In this document: one piece after another, positions 1 through 12,400 of the stretch
Position numbering within the stretch: position 1 is the stretch's first letter
How the letters are laid out: every line of letters starts with the position of its first letter
Origin: Plakobranchus ocellatus
Lineage: Eukaryota > Mollusca > Gastropoda > Plakobranchidae
Assembly (NCBI GenBank): GCA_019648995.1
Contig: BLXT01000774.1
Location: 192,627 to 220,475 of the forward strand
DNA length: 27,849 nt
Reading direction: 5' to 3'
Translations under genes and position numbers: made by a program
Notes under the pieces: model-generated
The model's input: only the letters and a program-made list of their open reading frames with translations
What the model was told of the DNA's origin: nothing
Database searches by the model: none

Positions 1-393
1 TTTTTTTTTTTTGTTGGATTTTTTCGGGTTTTTTTGTTTTGTTCCCTTGAGCTCTGATACACCTCTTTCCTGGCTCTATCTGGGACCCCAGCCTCTGTTA
101 GCAAACATCCAATCTTGACCGTGGGTTTCCTGATGGATTTAGGTAATAAAAAGTTTGAACTGTAACAGATGTGCGAAAACATAGACATTGACATGTCATG
201 ACCTATATTGATGTCTTATACCAGCATAGAAGGCATTTTTCCGTTTGAGGTTTTTAGCAAGAAAATAAGAAAAACTATTGCAAATTTCACAGAATACTAC
301 TTAGAACCAAGACCTGTGATGTCAAATAAAACCCCCCCAAAGTTTTTTTTTTGGTGATGTTTGAAAGCAATTTTTCTCTACTTTCCTTGATAG
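1..393. other. GPATCH1 intron (3' part)
   Basis: AT-rich intron DNA with T-runs at the very start. I see no gene or repeat I can name. Confidence 0.7.
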
Positions 394-437
394 GCTTAAA
401 GATATATGGCTGTGCTCCTCCGCCTTCTGATGACTCG
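394..437 (+). CDS. GPATCH1: GPATCH1 exon a (first in window)
   Basis: This 44-nt exon begins with the last 2 nt of a split codon and reads LKIYGCAPPPSDDS. It matches human VKIYGCALPP immediately after the G-patch. The acceptor is ccttgatag and the donor gtgagt; it ends in phase 0. Confidence 0.88.
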
Positions 438-3400
438 GTGAGTTGTCCATATCTTGAAATTTCTAGCCATTTTAGTTATGAGCTATTTTGAAATAAACTC
501 GCTTTCCATCTTTTGGGGTAAAAATTAGATATGATAAATTTTACGTTTTTATATATCTTTTATCATGCCATTTTAGGGATTTATCTCATGCACATAAGCA
601 CTAGAAACTAGGCATATAAATCTTCATTTATATATATTGTGTATGCTTATTTCAAGTTTAAATAACAATATGCACTTTACTGATTGATGGGATAAATTTT
701 TTCTTATGAACTTGATCTCTAGGATTCAACTGAAGAATTTGTCCCTGAGGACATGTCCAGTGTAACTTTTGCTCCGAAGGACATCACACCTATCAGTGTA
801 TTGCCAAAAGAAAATGTCCATGGACTGGGTTATCGAGGGCTCGACCCAACTTTGGCTCTCCCCAGCTCTCACATAAACTTGTTTAGTGCTCCACCTGTGC
901 GATCAAAATCAGGCAGAAAAGGCATATCTGGACAGGTTTATTGCTATTCTTTACTACTTGCTTTCATTACAAAAAACATGAAAGAACTAGATAATTCATG
1001 TGTACATTAAATCACAAGTTTTCGGTAAAGCTTATATAATTATAATGTGTTATTTGTATGTGTGAAGTGCCATCCAAGAATAAGTGTGAATGTTGTAAAC
1101 TACAAATATTTTCTCACCTTTTTTCTGTTAATTTTGATATATTGTCTTAACAAATAAATTGTGTTCACCAGTCATTTTCTTGACTGTCCTTTAACGCACA
1201 ACTGCTTGGCCATAAGTAAGCCACTTTTCAATTTGTAGTGTGAGGTTATTTCCACAAACGTACTCAAATTGCTTTACTGCTGGGGTGTGTCTTTTTCTGA
1301 AACATTTTATTTATGCCCAAATATTCTAACTTATCATTTCAAGCTGAATACAACTTAAATAGCTGAATTAAGGCCTGCTTCTACAGACCTTGGCTCTACA
1401 ATGACTTCTAATAAAGTGTTGGAAACATTCAATGGTCAAGAAAGTGATTCTGGGGATGATGTAGATATCCCTCATAATAATCCGAGAGTAAATGTAACTC
1501 CAAATCAGATGATGAATTTGAGTTTGCCTCAGATCTGGACTAGATTTATATCATCAGTAGCAACCTAAGTTGCTGACTGTCGTAATTTGAACTTTATTTT
1601 ATTTGTTTATTTTTTTAATGGGTCAAACTTATATTGAAAGTCTTAAGTCATGGGCAATAGGTAAGGGTAAAAAGGGTAGCAACAACTTTATTAGGTTAAC
1701 TGAGAATAGGTTTGAAAGGACAAACATGATTGCCAATGTTTGCTCCAGACAAGGTACCTAAAGAGGAAGAAGAGTGGGTCAGAGCAGCCTCAATGTGGTG
1801 AAACTAGAATAGAAGGGAAATGTTTTGGAAAAGTTTACAGCTAATTACAATGGGTTTGTTACAATTTTTGAGTCAATGATTTGTATTTAGTGAAATTTGT
1901 GGCCTTATCAGATTTTGTCCTCTCTCGCAAACTTTCCACAAAATTTTTGTTCCTAACCAATTAGGGCCTAATTGGTTTGTAGATTTGTGGAATGCTTTAC
2001 TTAAGTTTTAAGTTGTTCTAGATATCATCCATTTTACATTGCTTTTAAAAGAATGCAGTAGTTTTTGCCTCTAAGTAGATCCACTGAACAACTATGTTAT
2101 TGCATTTTACGATTTTGTTTAGGCATTTGGTGTGGGTGCTTTTGAGGATGAAGATGAAGATATCTACGCAGTGGACAGCATTTCCAACTATGACATTACA
2201 ATGCAGGCAGAGGAAGAGGGCGACAATAAATTTGGCTGGACAGCACCCAGAGAACATGGTAAAACATGTGGCAATCTGAGAATACTCATCTGAACTCAGT
2301 GGCCCAATTTTTATGTTAGGTCCTTCTAAAGTAATAAATATGAGTTTTTACTTAAATTTTTTTTCACTGTGAAAATTCATAACTTCAGCTCTAAAATATC
2401 AACAAAATTGAAAGGGGGGGGGAGGGCATTCTGTGAGGCAAATTTTTTTCTGTATTTTTCTCTGTTACATTGCTGTTTATTTTTTGTCATAACTTTCTTA
2501 TAATTTTGGAGATATTTTTATGAAATAAAAAAGAGGATTTTAAATACAAAGATTTAAAAAAAAAAAATGTTGATGATTTTTTTTGTTGTTTTAATTGAGT
2601 TTCTTTGATTTTCTCAGAATTTAATTTTCTTTTCATATTTTTCACTAAAACTTTGCCATTTGTGGGTGGATTAGGTCAAAACTTGGTGTATTTGTTCAGA
2701 AACATGTGGAAACAAATGATTAGGGCGGTTTTTTTTTAATTACAGTGTGAATATTTTTATTTAAAAAAAAAAAAATCGGGAAAGGTGTCAAAGTTGGAAA
2801 TTTCAAATAGCAATATGTTGTAAAAATTTTTTTCTTAATGCATATATCAAATATAAAAATAGGCTCTCTGATTAAAAGGGACCATCTATAGATTATGTAA
2901 ACCATATTTTAAGTTAATCTGTCAGCAACTTTGTGAGTTTTAGTCATTCAAAAAAATACTCCAAAATCAAAGATGGCCGCCGTTTGCCATAGCAACCGCA
3001 TGATAAAATTTTTCTTTTTACCTTAGATTTCGCATGTTCATAGCACAAATATTATTTGAATAAAGTTTCATTACTCTATAAGTATTATTTTAGAAATTGG
3101 GTCTCGGGTGTAGCTCCCCCCTTAAGCTTCAAAATGCACTCAAATAACATGTAAAAGGAAGGAAAAACTCAATATGCATATCTGGCAGAGAAAGAAAAAA
3201 ACTCAATATGCATATCTGACAGGTTGTGAAGTTTTTTTGTTTTTTTTTAAGAGTCCATACAAATAAGGAAAGAGTTACTGAAATGCAAACTTGCATTTGT
3301 AAATGTACTTTTTTTATGAAAATGTAGTCATGTTTATAAATCATCTTAATCTCTACAAATAATATTCGAGGCCAAAATAGATGGACAAATATGGACTTTT

Positions 3401-6400
3401 GTATTCCTATATGGAAGAAGCATTAAATTTTTTTGTCGCAAAATTTCTCACTTTATGATGATAAACACACATATGCCTGTAAAACTTTCTTGAAGTATAG
3501 TTGATAGTAATTACAATTAATGGCAAGCTGGCTTTTCTCTCTTCAAATTCTAATTGACTTCTTTCTGGTTCAATTTTTTGATTAACATGGAAGCAAAATT
3601 AAAAATATTCAAGCATAATGAGTGCAAAATAAAAAAGATGTTGAAAGTTTGAACACAAAAAAAACGAAGAAAAGAAATAAACTAATGACATGATCAATGG
3701 CACTAATTTAAGCATTATGTTTTGTATTTTCATTTCCGATTTCTAGAATTTAGACTTAAGTTTTTTCTCATTCACTTTTTAAAAAGCATTACTTTGCTTT
3801 GAAACAGTATTTGGCCTGTAACAGTTCATGACATCCAATAATAATATTTTACACCCCTCTTCCCAGGAAAAAAAGAAGAAAGAAATTTCATTCAAATTAA
3901 AAGAAAAAATCAGTCTTTGTAATATACTAACTTAACTGTTTTTAATTAAACCTTTGTCTTTAGACCAGTCCTAATAAGTCGGATGTCAAATTGAATACTT
4001 TTGCTTTCCCTCTTTACACTACTTTATTTAAAAAAGTAAAACACAGAAGTGGCAAAGAATTACAATATATTTGTTGAGTTTCAATCAATGCCTTTATTAC
4101 TGAGTGCATTTCCTGGCTGTATCTGTGATATTAAGATGTTCCAAATACAACTTTGCTCTCATTTAGGCTGGTTTAGAGACAACTGTTTATCATATTGATT
4201 GTTTTTTGTAAATTTATTCATTGCAGGTGCTTGTGGTTTTTTTTTTTTTTTGCTTAAAAATTTAAGTGATTTGAAATTTTAAGTGTATAATTTTTTTCTT
4301 CTGTAAGGTAAACAATCAGTGCCTGTGACTTATGTTGGCAAATTGTTGGAAGGTTTTTGTCTTTCCAATGTACAACTTAAGCCCAAAAAGGTAAGAACAG
4401 AACTTTTTTTTTGTTTTGTTGATTAGTTCACTATTTTGGCAGAGTAAAGTAAAAAAAAAAGTTATTTAGCAATGACCAAGAGTGAAATGCTAATATTATA
4501 GACTGATGTAAAACTTACATTCACACTTTAATTTAGACAATATGTAATTTTTTATTTAGCAGTATAAGCAGTATTAAAATATGTGATATTTGATCAAATT
4601 GGAATGAAGTAGAAAGGATGTATTACAGCTGATGAGAACAAATTAAATGAGCCTTTTTGTCATGTTTAAAAATTTCAGTATGTCGCGATACACCAGAAAT
4701 AAAAGGTAGATAATACCTCTGATGTAGGACGTTGAGTTCTTTAGATCTATAGATAGACCTAGCTGAAATAATGGAACTCTGGAGATTGTGTGAATACGTA
4801 AAAAACTGAGTTTATTTAACTCAACAGCAGGAAATTAAAATCAAACAATATTCACATAGGCCGTCGATAAGAAAACTAGATCTAGCTCTAAAAATCTGCG
4901 TAATCGCTATACAATGATCTTACTGCAATCTCTATAATCTCTGTGATCTCTAAAAACTCTGAGTACTCTATGAACTTTCTGCCTACTCTGTGTCTTCTCT
5001 GTGTGATCTCTGTGTTATACTGGTATATCTCTGTGTCTCAGTCTGAGTCTACCTTTCACCAATCTTCTCCCGGTATTTATACCCTTTTCAAAAGAAAACT
5101 CTACAAATTTCTGGAAATCTATCCCTAAATGCAAGCGTAGAATGTTCGAAAGTATAGATCTAGAATATTACATCATAATCCTAAAATAGCATAAAAGCAG
5201 TCTTCGAAAAGACATTAGGAAAAACCCCTGGGCTAAAAATAGAACATGAGTCACGTTCATTTTCGTAATGAATTCTCTTTCGCTTTGCATAAATTAACTC
5301 CCCTTAACTGGTCCTTTCTAGAACTCTCGAGTTGGCGTGCGTTCAATAACAAAACCTAAGTCTAGTTTTTTTGTTACACAGTACATCTTCTTAACCGCCA
5401 CTCATGCATTTAAGTTTGATTGAGGCATAAAGAAAGGCAAACAACGTTTTTTTTTTTTTTTTTTTTTTTTGGTAAACTCCATTTGGATCGCATTCTTGAT
5501 AAGATCCAAATGTGGTTTGAAAAATTTAATAATTAGTCATTATTATGCATGAATCCTTGTATAGATTAGACTAGAACATATGTGGATGCTTTCAAACAAA
5601 ATGAATCATTTGTGAGGGCTTGCTCAATAGGACACACCATATATCTTACTTCTGGAAGAACTTTATATAAAGCATTAACAGTATTTAAGCAATGTTTTTG
5701 AAAATAAATGGGTGTGCGAAAACTTTTTTTTTTCTAATAAAAGGGAAATTATTTCACTGAAAACTAAATGTAGGAATTTTTTTCATTTTTTCATCTAGAT
5801 CTAGATGGTTCATGTCCGTAATATTCCATCTATTCTTTTTACATTTTTCAAACCACACGGCAGACTACTTTATTTATCTCCTGATATTGCATTTCTGTCA
5901 AACCTTGAGGTTTTGTTTTCTCTTTTCCCAGTTTAACCTGGTACACATAACTTATAGATACTTTTAACCTAATTTGTTGTATCAAATCCTTTCAAACTTT
6001 GCTTGTACATTACCTTTATTGACATGTTAATTTTTTTTTGGCTCCTTCCTTTGACAGAAATTTCCTGCCCCTGCACTACCACGTGGGTTCAAATCTCGTC
6101 ACTGGTTTCGCAAGCAAAGAGAGGCTAGTCATATCCCAGAGCATTTGAAACAGAGCGAAGATAATTCCACAGGCAATTTAAAATTGAATGCTACGGACAG
6201 GGGAATTCTCTTAGGCGAGACACCTATCATGAGTGAGTGTAATGAGCTGTGAGCCTTTAAAGATGTGCATCTCCATTTTGTTTCAACACCTTTATCACCT
6301 CTCATCTTTGCAACACCTTTTTCATAGTTTGTTAAACAAAAAAACAGCACTTAAGAACATTTACTTTGAAAGGGGCTTTATGTTTTTTTTTTTTTTTATT

Positions 6401-9400
6401 TTTGTCACATCACCAATCCAAGTGTGTCATAAGTTCCATTTTAACCTAAATCCCGTTTTTTACCTTTGCATTTGCAACCGTAAGCACTGAATAAAGATGC
6501 TTCAGTTCTGTGCAAAGATAATTATAAACATTTGATTGGTGTCTAGACATATTTACATTTAATCAAGACATTTTTCGAAATTTTTTTTACTTTTTTTCAC
6601 TGCTTCCCACATCCTCATGATTATAGGCTCAGTGTTTGACCTCATACCAACGGCTGATCGTGAAAGAATTAATGCCACAAAGGAAGCCATAAATATGACC
6701 AGTTCTTTAGCTTCATCACAACACCAGCCAGCCATTACCTCTGTTAATGCTAGCAGTTCATCTTCAAAGGTTTGTTTTGATACCAATTGTAAGTTATCTT
6801 TTTCTCAAATCTCAGAAGTGAATAAATCATACTGGTATGTCCATTGCAAATTCAAAGTAATGAAAATATTCTGGAATGTGATTTCATTTTTTTTCTTCTC
6901 ATGGAAACTTTCTGGAATGTTATTTTGCAGTTGTTGGTTTTTTTTTGCTTGCTTGTCTGTGATATTCTCATTATTAATAGATATATACATATACATACCT
7001 TTTTTAAGTGCCAATCTTTTTGAATTTTCAGTCTACGCCAATTTTCTAGTTTTACGAGGCCATTAATGTGTGAACCAAATTCAAAGTTTTCAAAGATATC
7101 AGAAAGTAATTTAAACTGGAGATGTTTTAAGTGAGAATATGGAATGAGAGTGGAAAGTCAGTTAGTTATGATTTTTTTTAGGTAAAGTATTTTTTAAAAA
7201 GAGTGAAAAATTCAAGGAAAAGGAAAGATAGAAAATGTCTCTCTTTTTTATGTTTTAAAAGAAAAAAAACTTAATTAAACAAAAAAAATGAATTGTTTAA
7301 GTGTTTTTACTACATCCTTCATGTCTTTTTTCTCATTTTGAAAGGAACCCATCACTACTGACGAACAAGCCAAACAAAATTTGCCATCTAATGCATGGGC
7401 ATCAAAAAATTTTCTGTCACGCTTTCAACCAGCAGTCCAGACCAGTATAGAAGTCTCGCAGCAAGCAGATGACAGGCAGAAAGCTCCATTATTTCAAAAT
7501 GGATTAACTTTTCAACCTTTCAGAAAAGATCAGGCAAAGCAGAAAAGATATGATCAGTATTTAACTTTGCTGAAGCAAAATGCAAGTGGTAAGGCACAGG
7601 TTGATATTTGTGTGCATGTGTTTGTTTGATTTTCTGTGTACAAGGTCAGCAATAATTTAAAAATAATAATTGTTTTCAATTTTTTAAACGATATTTTTCA
7701 ATTTTTTTTCCACATTACATTCAGTAACATTGAATATTTTAATGTTCTCCTTAGCTGCATTTATAATTAACACATGTTAAAGTAAAAGTAGGCAAAGAGT
7801 CAAAAGAGTTAAAAGATAGTTATAGAGAACCAAAGCAAAGGAGAAAAAAAGAGAAAGCGTTTATATTTTAAAAAAAAAAAAATTGATGCTCTCTTTATGT
7901 TTCAAGGAATCCAGCATTGTTTTATCTCATTGTATCTATTCATGATGGGTATTTTCTAGTGTGTATTTTTGAGGGAGATTCAAGAAGTCTTTTCGGTATA
8001 TCTGTAATGGAGTTGTTTTAGGATAATGAACTTCAATCCGTTTTTTGGAACATACCATGCGTTTTTTCAGGAAAATCTGACAGTAATGAGTCATCAGTCA
8101 ATCATTTAATCAAATCATCCACACAAATAATGTTTCCCTTTACTGAAGCTTTGCTGTGGAGCCTTTTGAGCATCCTTCTGTGTTATCAAGTTTATACAAC
8201 TGCAGGGGAAATCTTTGGATAATTTTAAGGAATTGGTCCAAATTTTTGTTGACGAATATCCTTGTTTTAATATTGTGACAAACAGAGTAGAAAATTCAAA
8301 TCTTGATTGATGTCAGTGATGGAGGAGATGATGAAGGGCACCCATCACCTGTAGTAACTAAAGAGAATGTTTTCACAAAGGGAAAACTAGTTTTAAAAGA
8401 TCAACAGATAATTGTTAACGAGCTTTCAAGTAAAACTAGAATCAGTATAGTGTCAATTGAAATGATTCTTCATGACCATTTTAACATGAATAAGGTGTCT
8501 GCACAATAGGTACCCTGGCTTTTGATAAAGGAGCACAGTTTTCAAATTAAATCGAACAACGCCCATTTCTTTAAAAAGGTGGTGAGTATGGATCAAACAT
8601 GCATTTATCATTTTGATATAGAAAAAAGGTGCCATCCATCGATGGGTAACATTTACAAGTGGAAAGTTCATGCTTTGCGTTTCTGGTTTTGTGAAGGTAT
8701 TACCATGACTGACTACTTAGAAATATAAAAACAATCACAGGAGACTACTATAGGGGGTTGTTGATTAAATAATGGCCCAAACCAGTGAGATAAAGGCATG
8801 GGAAACCCCTTAGCAGGTCCTTTAACTGTGTGACAAAGCGCCTGTGGACAAAGCACAATAAGCAGTCAGACAACTGAACAGTGCGGCTTTGAAATCCTGC
8901 CATACCTAGCATGTTCACTAAACATAGCCCCCTCAGATTTTTTTTTATTTCTTATCTAAAAAATATTGCTCAAAGGACAATGTTTATGGCAGTGAGTATG
9001 AAGACTTGTTAGGGGCCCATATGACATCATTTTTCTCCCTAGGACTTTTGAAGGTCAAAGAAAGATGGCAGAAATGTGTTATTATGTGGTGAAATAAAAG
9101 TATGTGCATCAAGTTACAAAGTCTTATCTTTATTCATTCATATTTTGACCAGACTTTTTGAACAAAAAAATTTTTTGCTGCAAAAAGTTCTGTCTTTTGC
9201 TGATGCTACACCTAAAAAGGAAAGTGGTTTATACAAATTTTATGGGTTTTTTTAAGTGGTTCATAAAATGTCTCGCACAATTTCTAGTTCTGAAAAAAAG
9301 CATGAATGTAATATTTTGTAATACTGGTTGTAGCCCCCAAAAATGCAATTTTGAATACTACAATAAGAGATTGAAAAATGTAATATGTGAATGTGTCTGT

Positions 9401-12400
9401 CAATGGTTAAAACTGAAAACTGTGTGTTGTTTTGTGCCCACTCTAAAAAACACAGACCCATACAATGCTGTAGCTAGCCCAAGCATGACAGAGTGGGAAA
9501 GAGCAAGAGAGAGGGATGAATTTTCGAAGGCAGCCAAAATGTTTCGGCCATTGTCAGCCATGATGTCGTCAAGATTTGTGAGCGGAGCAATGATTGATGA
9601 TGACATCGTTGAAGCATCTGGCGATTCCGAAGTGAGCTTGCTCTTGTTTTAAATATTGCCTATGCTCCAGACTCTTTTAGTTACATGAAGTGATGATGAT
9701 ATGAGATTGTTTGGCTGATAGCTAGAATGCTCAAACTGTTAAAGAATTAGAAATAGACTTTGCTGAAAATTTTGCTTCTAAACTATAAAGAAATAATTAT
9801 GTTTTGTTTTTTTTTAAATGAGGGTTTGTTTTTTTAAAACAGTTTTTGTAGGCATTAAGGGCTATAGAGTGCATAGATACATAAAAATGCAGATAAAGTC
9901 ACCTTGGTCTATGCTCATGAGTTAATTTTCTAACTTCATGTTGAAAAAAATTCATGAGCAGTTTCAGTGAACTATAAATAGAAGTAAGATAAACTTAGAG
10001 ATTGAGGCTCAAAATAATACTTGTTTTTCCATGTCTATCGCTCTACTTAACCTCTTTATTGTTACACAAAATTCCCTTCTTTCCCAAAAATCCACGCATA
10101 TAGACACATGCACACAAGCATGCATGCAAGAAGAACTTAAAAATAAAAATGGATTGTTTTAGTTGACCCTCATACAATTAATGGGTCATTTGAAGTCACA
10201 GAAAAACCCAACTATGTCAAACAAACTCCTATAATTTAGATTACTGGCCTTTGAATAAGGGAAACAAAATTGTATTGAGCTGACACATACAATACAATGC
10301 AAGTACTATAGAGCAGTAAAGGATTAAAAAAGAACGAGAAAAACTTTGACAATGTGGGATTCATTATAGTGTAAATAAATAAATATTCTCTGCTTACAGT
10401 TACAAGCAAAGGACAGCTCAAAGGATTTATCAAATGTGTAGCAGTCTCACAAAACTAGTTGAGTTGCGATTTTGCAGGAATGGTGTCAAGTGAAAATTAT
10501 TATCTAGAGGGGTGAAATTTACTCATCTCTCTTTGTGGAGAGCTTTGTATAGACATGCTGTAGACTTTTTGTGCATAAAGCATTGGGAATATTTACTTCA
10601 TTACTTTAGTATTTTGATTTGATCTCAGTGATCCAGACCCGCAACTCGAATCATTTTGAGAGACCGCTACACAAATGTCTGAGGCTATAAACATAAATTA
10701 TGACTTATGAAGAAAACAGCACTTGGCCTGGGCATTCAATAAATTGACAATAATTGTCATGTATCTAGTTTATTGTGTAAGTGCTATTTCATTTCCTTCT
10801 CTTTTTTGGGTAGGACATCATTTTGTTTTTTTTGTCTTTTTAAGTCCAAACAACCGAATGCTGATACTTTATGGTATAAAGGCTGATTTAAAAAAAAAAA
10901 ATGTTTAAAACTTTACTTTTGTCGTAAATCATACCTGATAATGTTTTGTGATATCCACAGCCACATTTTTTTTCCACACGAAGAACTGCAATAGCTATTA
11001 CCTTGTTTGCTTTGGATTAATGTAATTTGTGGTAATGTAGACTCATGCATGCTTTTCTTTGAAAGAATAATATTTTACATAATTCTCACTGCTTATTTTC
11101 TGCCACATCTGCAGATGACCAAGACAGATGAAGTGAAGGCAGCAGAAATGAAAATGTTTGGCAAGCTAACCAGAGAGGAGCATGAGTGGCACCCTCATCA
11201 GCTTCTCTGTAAACGTTTCAATGTGCCAAACCCTTACCCAGGGTGAGAATCTATTTGTTTTTTAGACAATGTAATTTCTTTAATTCTCTGTAAGCGGTTC
11301 ATTGTATTGAATCCTTACCCAGGATGAGAACCCTACTTGTTCTAAAAATATTGTAATTTCTTTAACTCTTCTCTGAAAATCGTTTTACACACTGAACCTC
11401 TACCTAGACTGAGATTCCCTGCATGTTTTTTAAAATATCTTAGGTTTCTCTAATTCTTCTCGGTAACCGGTCAACATACTGAATTGCTACGCAGGGTGAG
11501 ATCCTTCCCTGTATTTAAAACAATGTTATTTCTTTAATTCCTTCTACATATTTTTTATGATTTGAAGCAGTCTGTTTGTGCCTTGTTTGAGTACATTTTT
11601 CAAACTTTCTTTTTCTTTTGTTTACTTCTTGCAAATTTCTTTGTACTTGTACTATTGATTTTTATATTTAGATCATGAATCTCCAACTTCATTGATCACT
11701 CATTTCTTGTGACAATTTAATATTTTGTACAACTTTATCAGATTATATTTAATGTCTATGTTCATACTTTTTCTCACAAGGTTTTGGTAGCTGTTGTCAG
11801 ATTATATTTCATGTTTATGTTCATTATTTTTTCTAGAAGTTTTTGGCAGGCAGCTATTTGGTTTTATAAAGTTTCAAAGTTTCCATCATTCAAATATATA
11901 TTTCTTCATTTGATAGTATAATAGTATATTTCACCAGTGTTTTTTTATTGACTATAGATTGTCGCCATTGTTTTCTTTTACAGATCGGACACACTAGGGA
12001 TACCTGGAGTGAAGAGAGACAAATATTCTGTGTTCAATTTTCTTTCAATGGGGGATTTTCAGTCTGGGGAAACCCAAGAACCCTCACTGTCAAGACAGCC
12101 ACAAGGTAAAATGGAAAAAAGAAAACTGTAGAGAGTGAACCAGTCCAAATTTAGATTTAGTTACACTAAACTGCATTGAAATGTATTAGCTGCTGTAAGG
12201 TATGAAAAAAAATTCTTTTCTTTTCAGGTAATTTCACATGGTCAATCATTTTTCACCATTTTTTACAACCCCCCCCCCCCCCNNNNNNNNNAAAATTTTT
12301 TTTTAATTCTTCTCTCTTTTTATTCTCAGAGGAGAAGGCAGCGAATTCTAAGCAGACGGTGTCTGCTGCACGGCCCAAAACAGCTACCATGGCTTCTGTA

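Noticed and set aside
1380-1860. Possible piggyBac-type transposase remnant
   Set aside because: An acidic, Asp/Ser-rich reading suggested it, but no catalytic or family motif is recognisable in any frame.
6627-7066. Long open frame read as a single 149-residue protein
   Set aside because: Only 6627-6769 is conserved GPATCH1 coding sequence. The rest is intron read-through after a GT donor, rich in Phe from T-runs.
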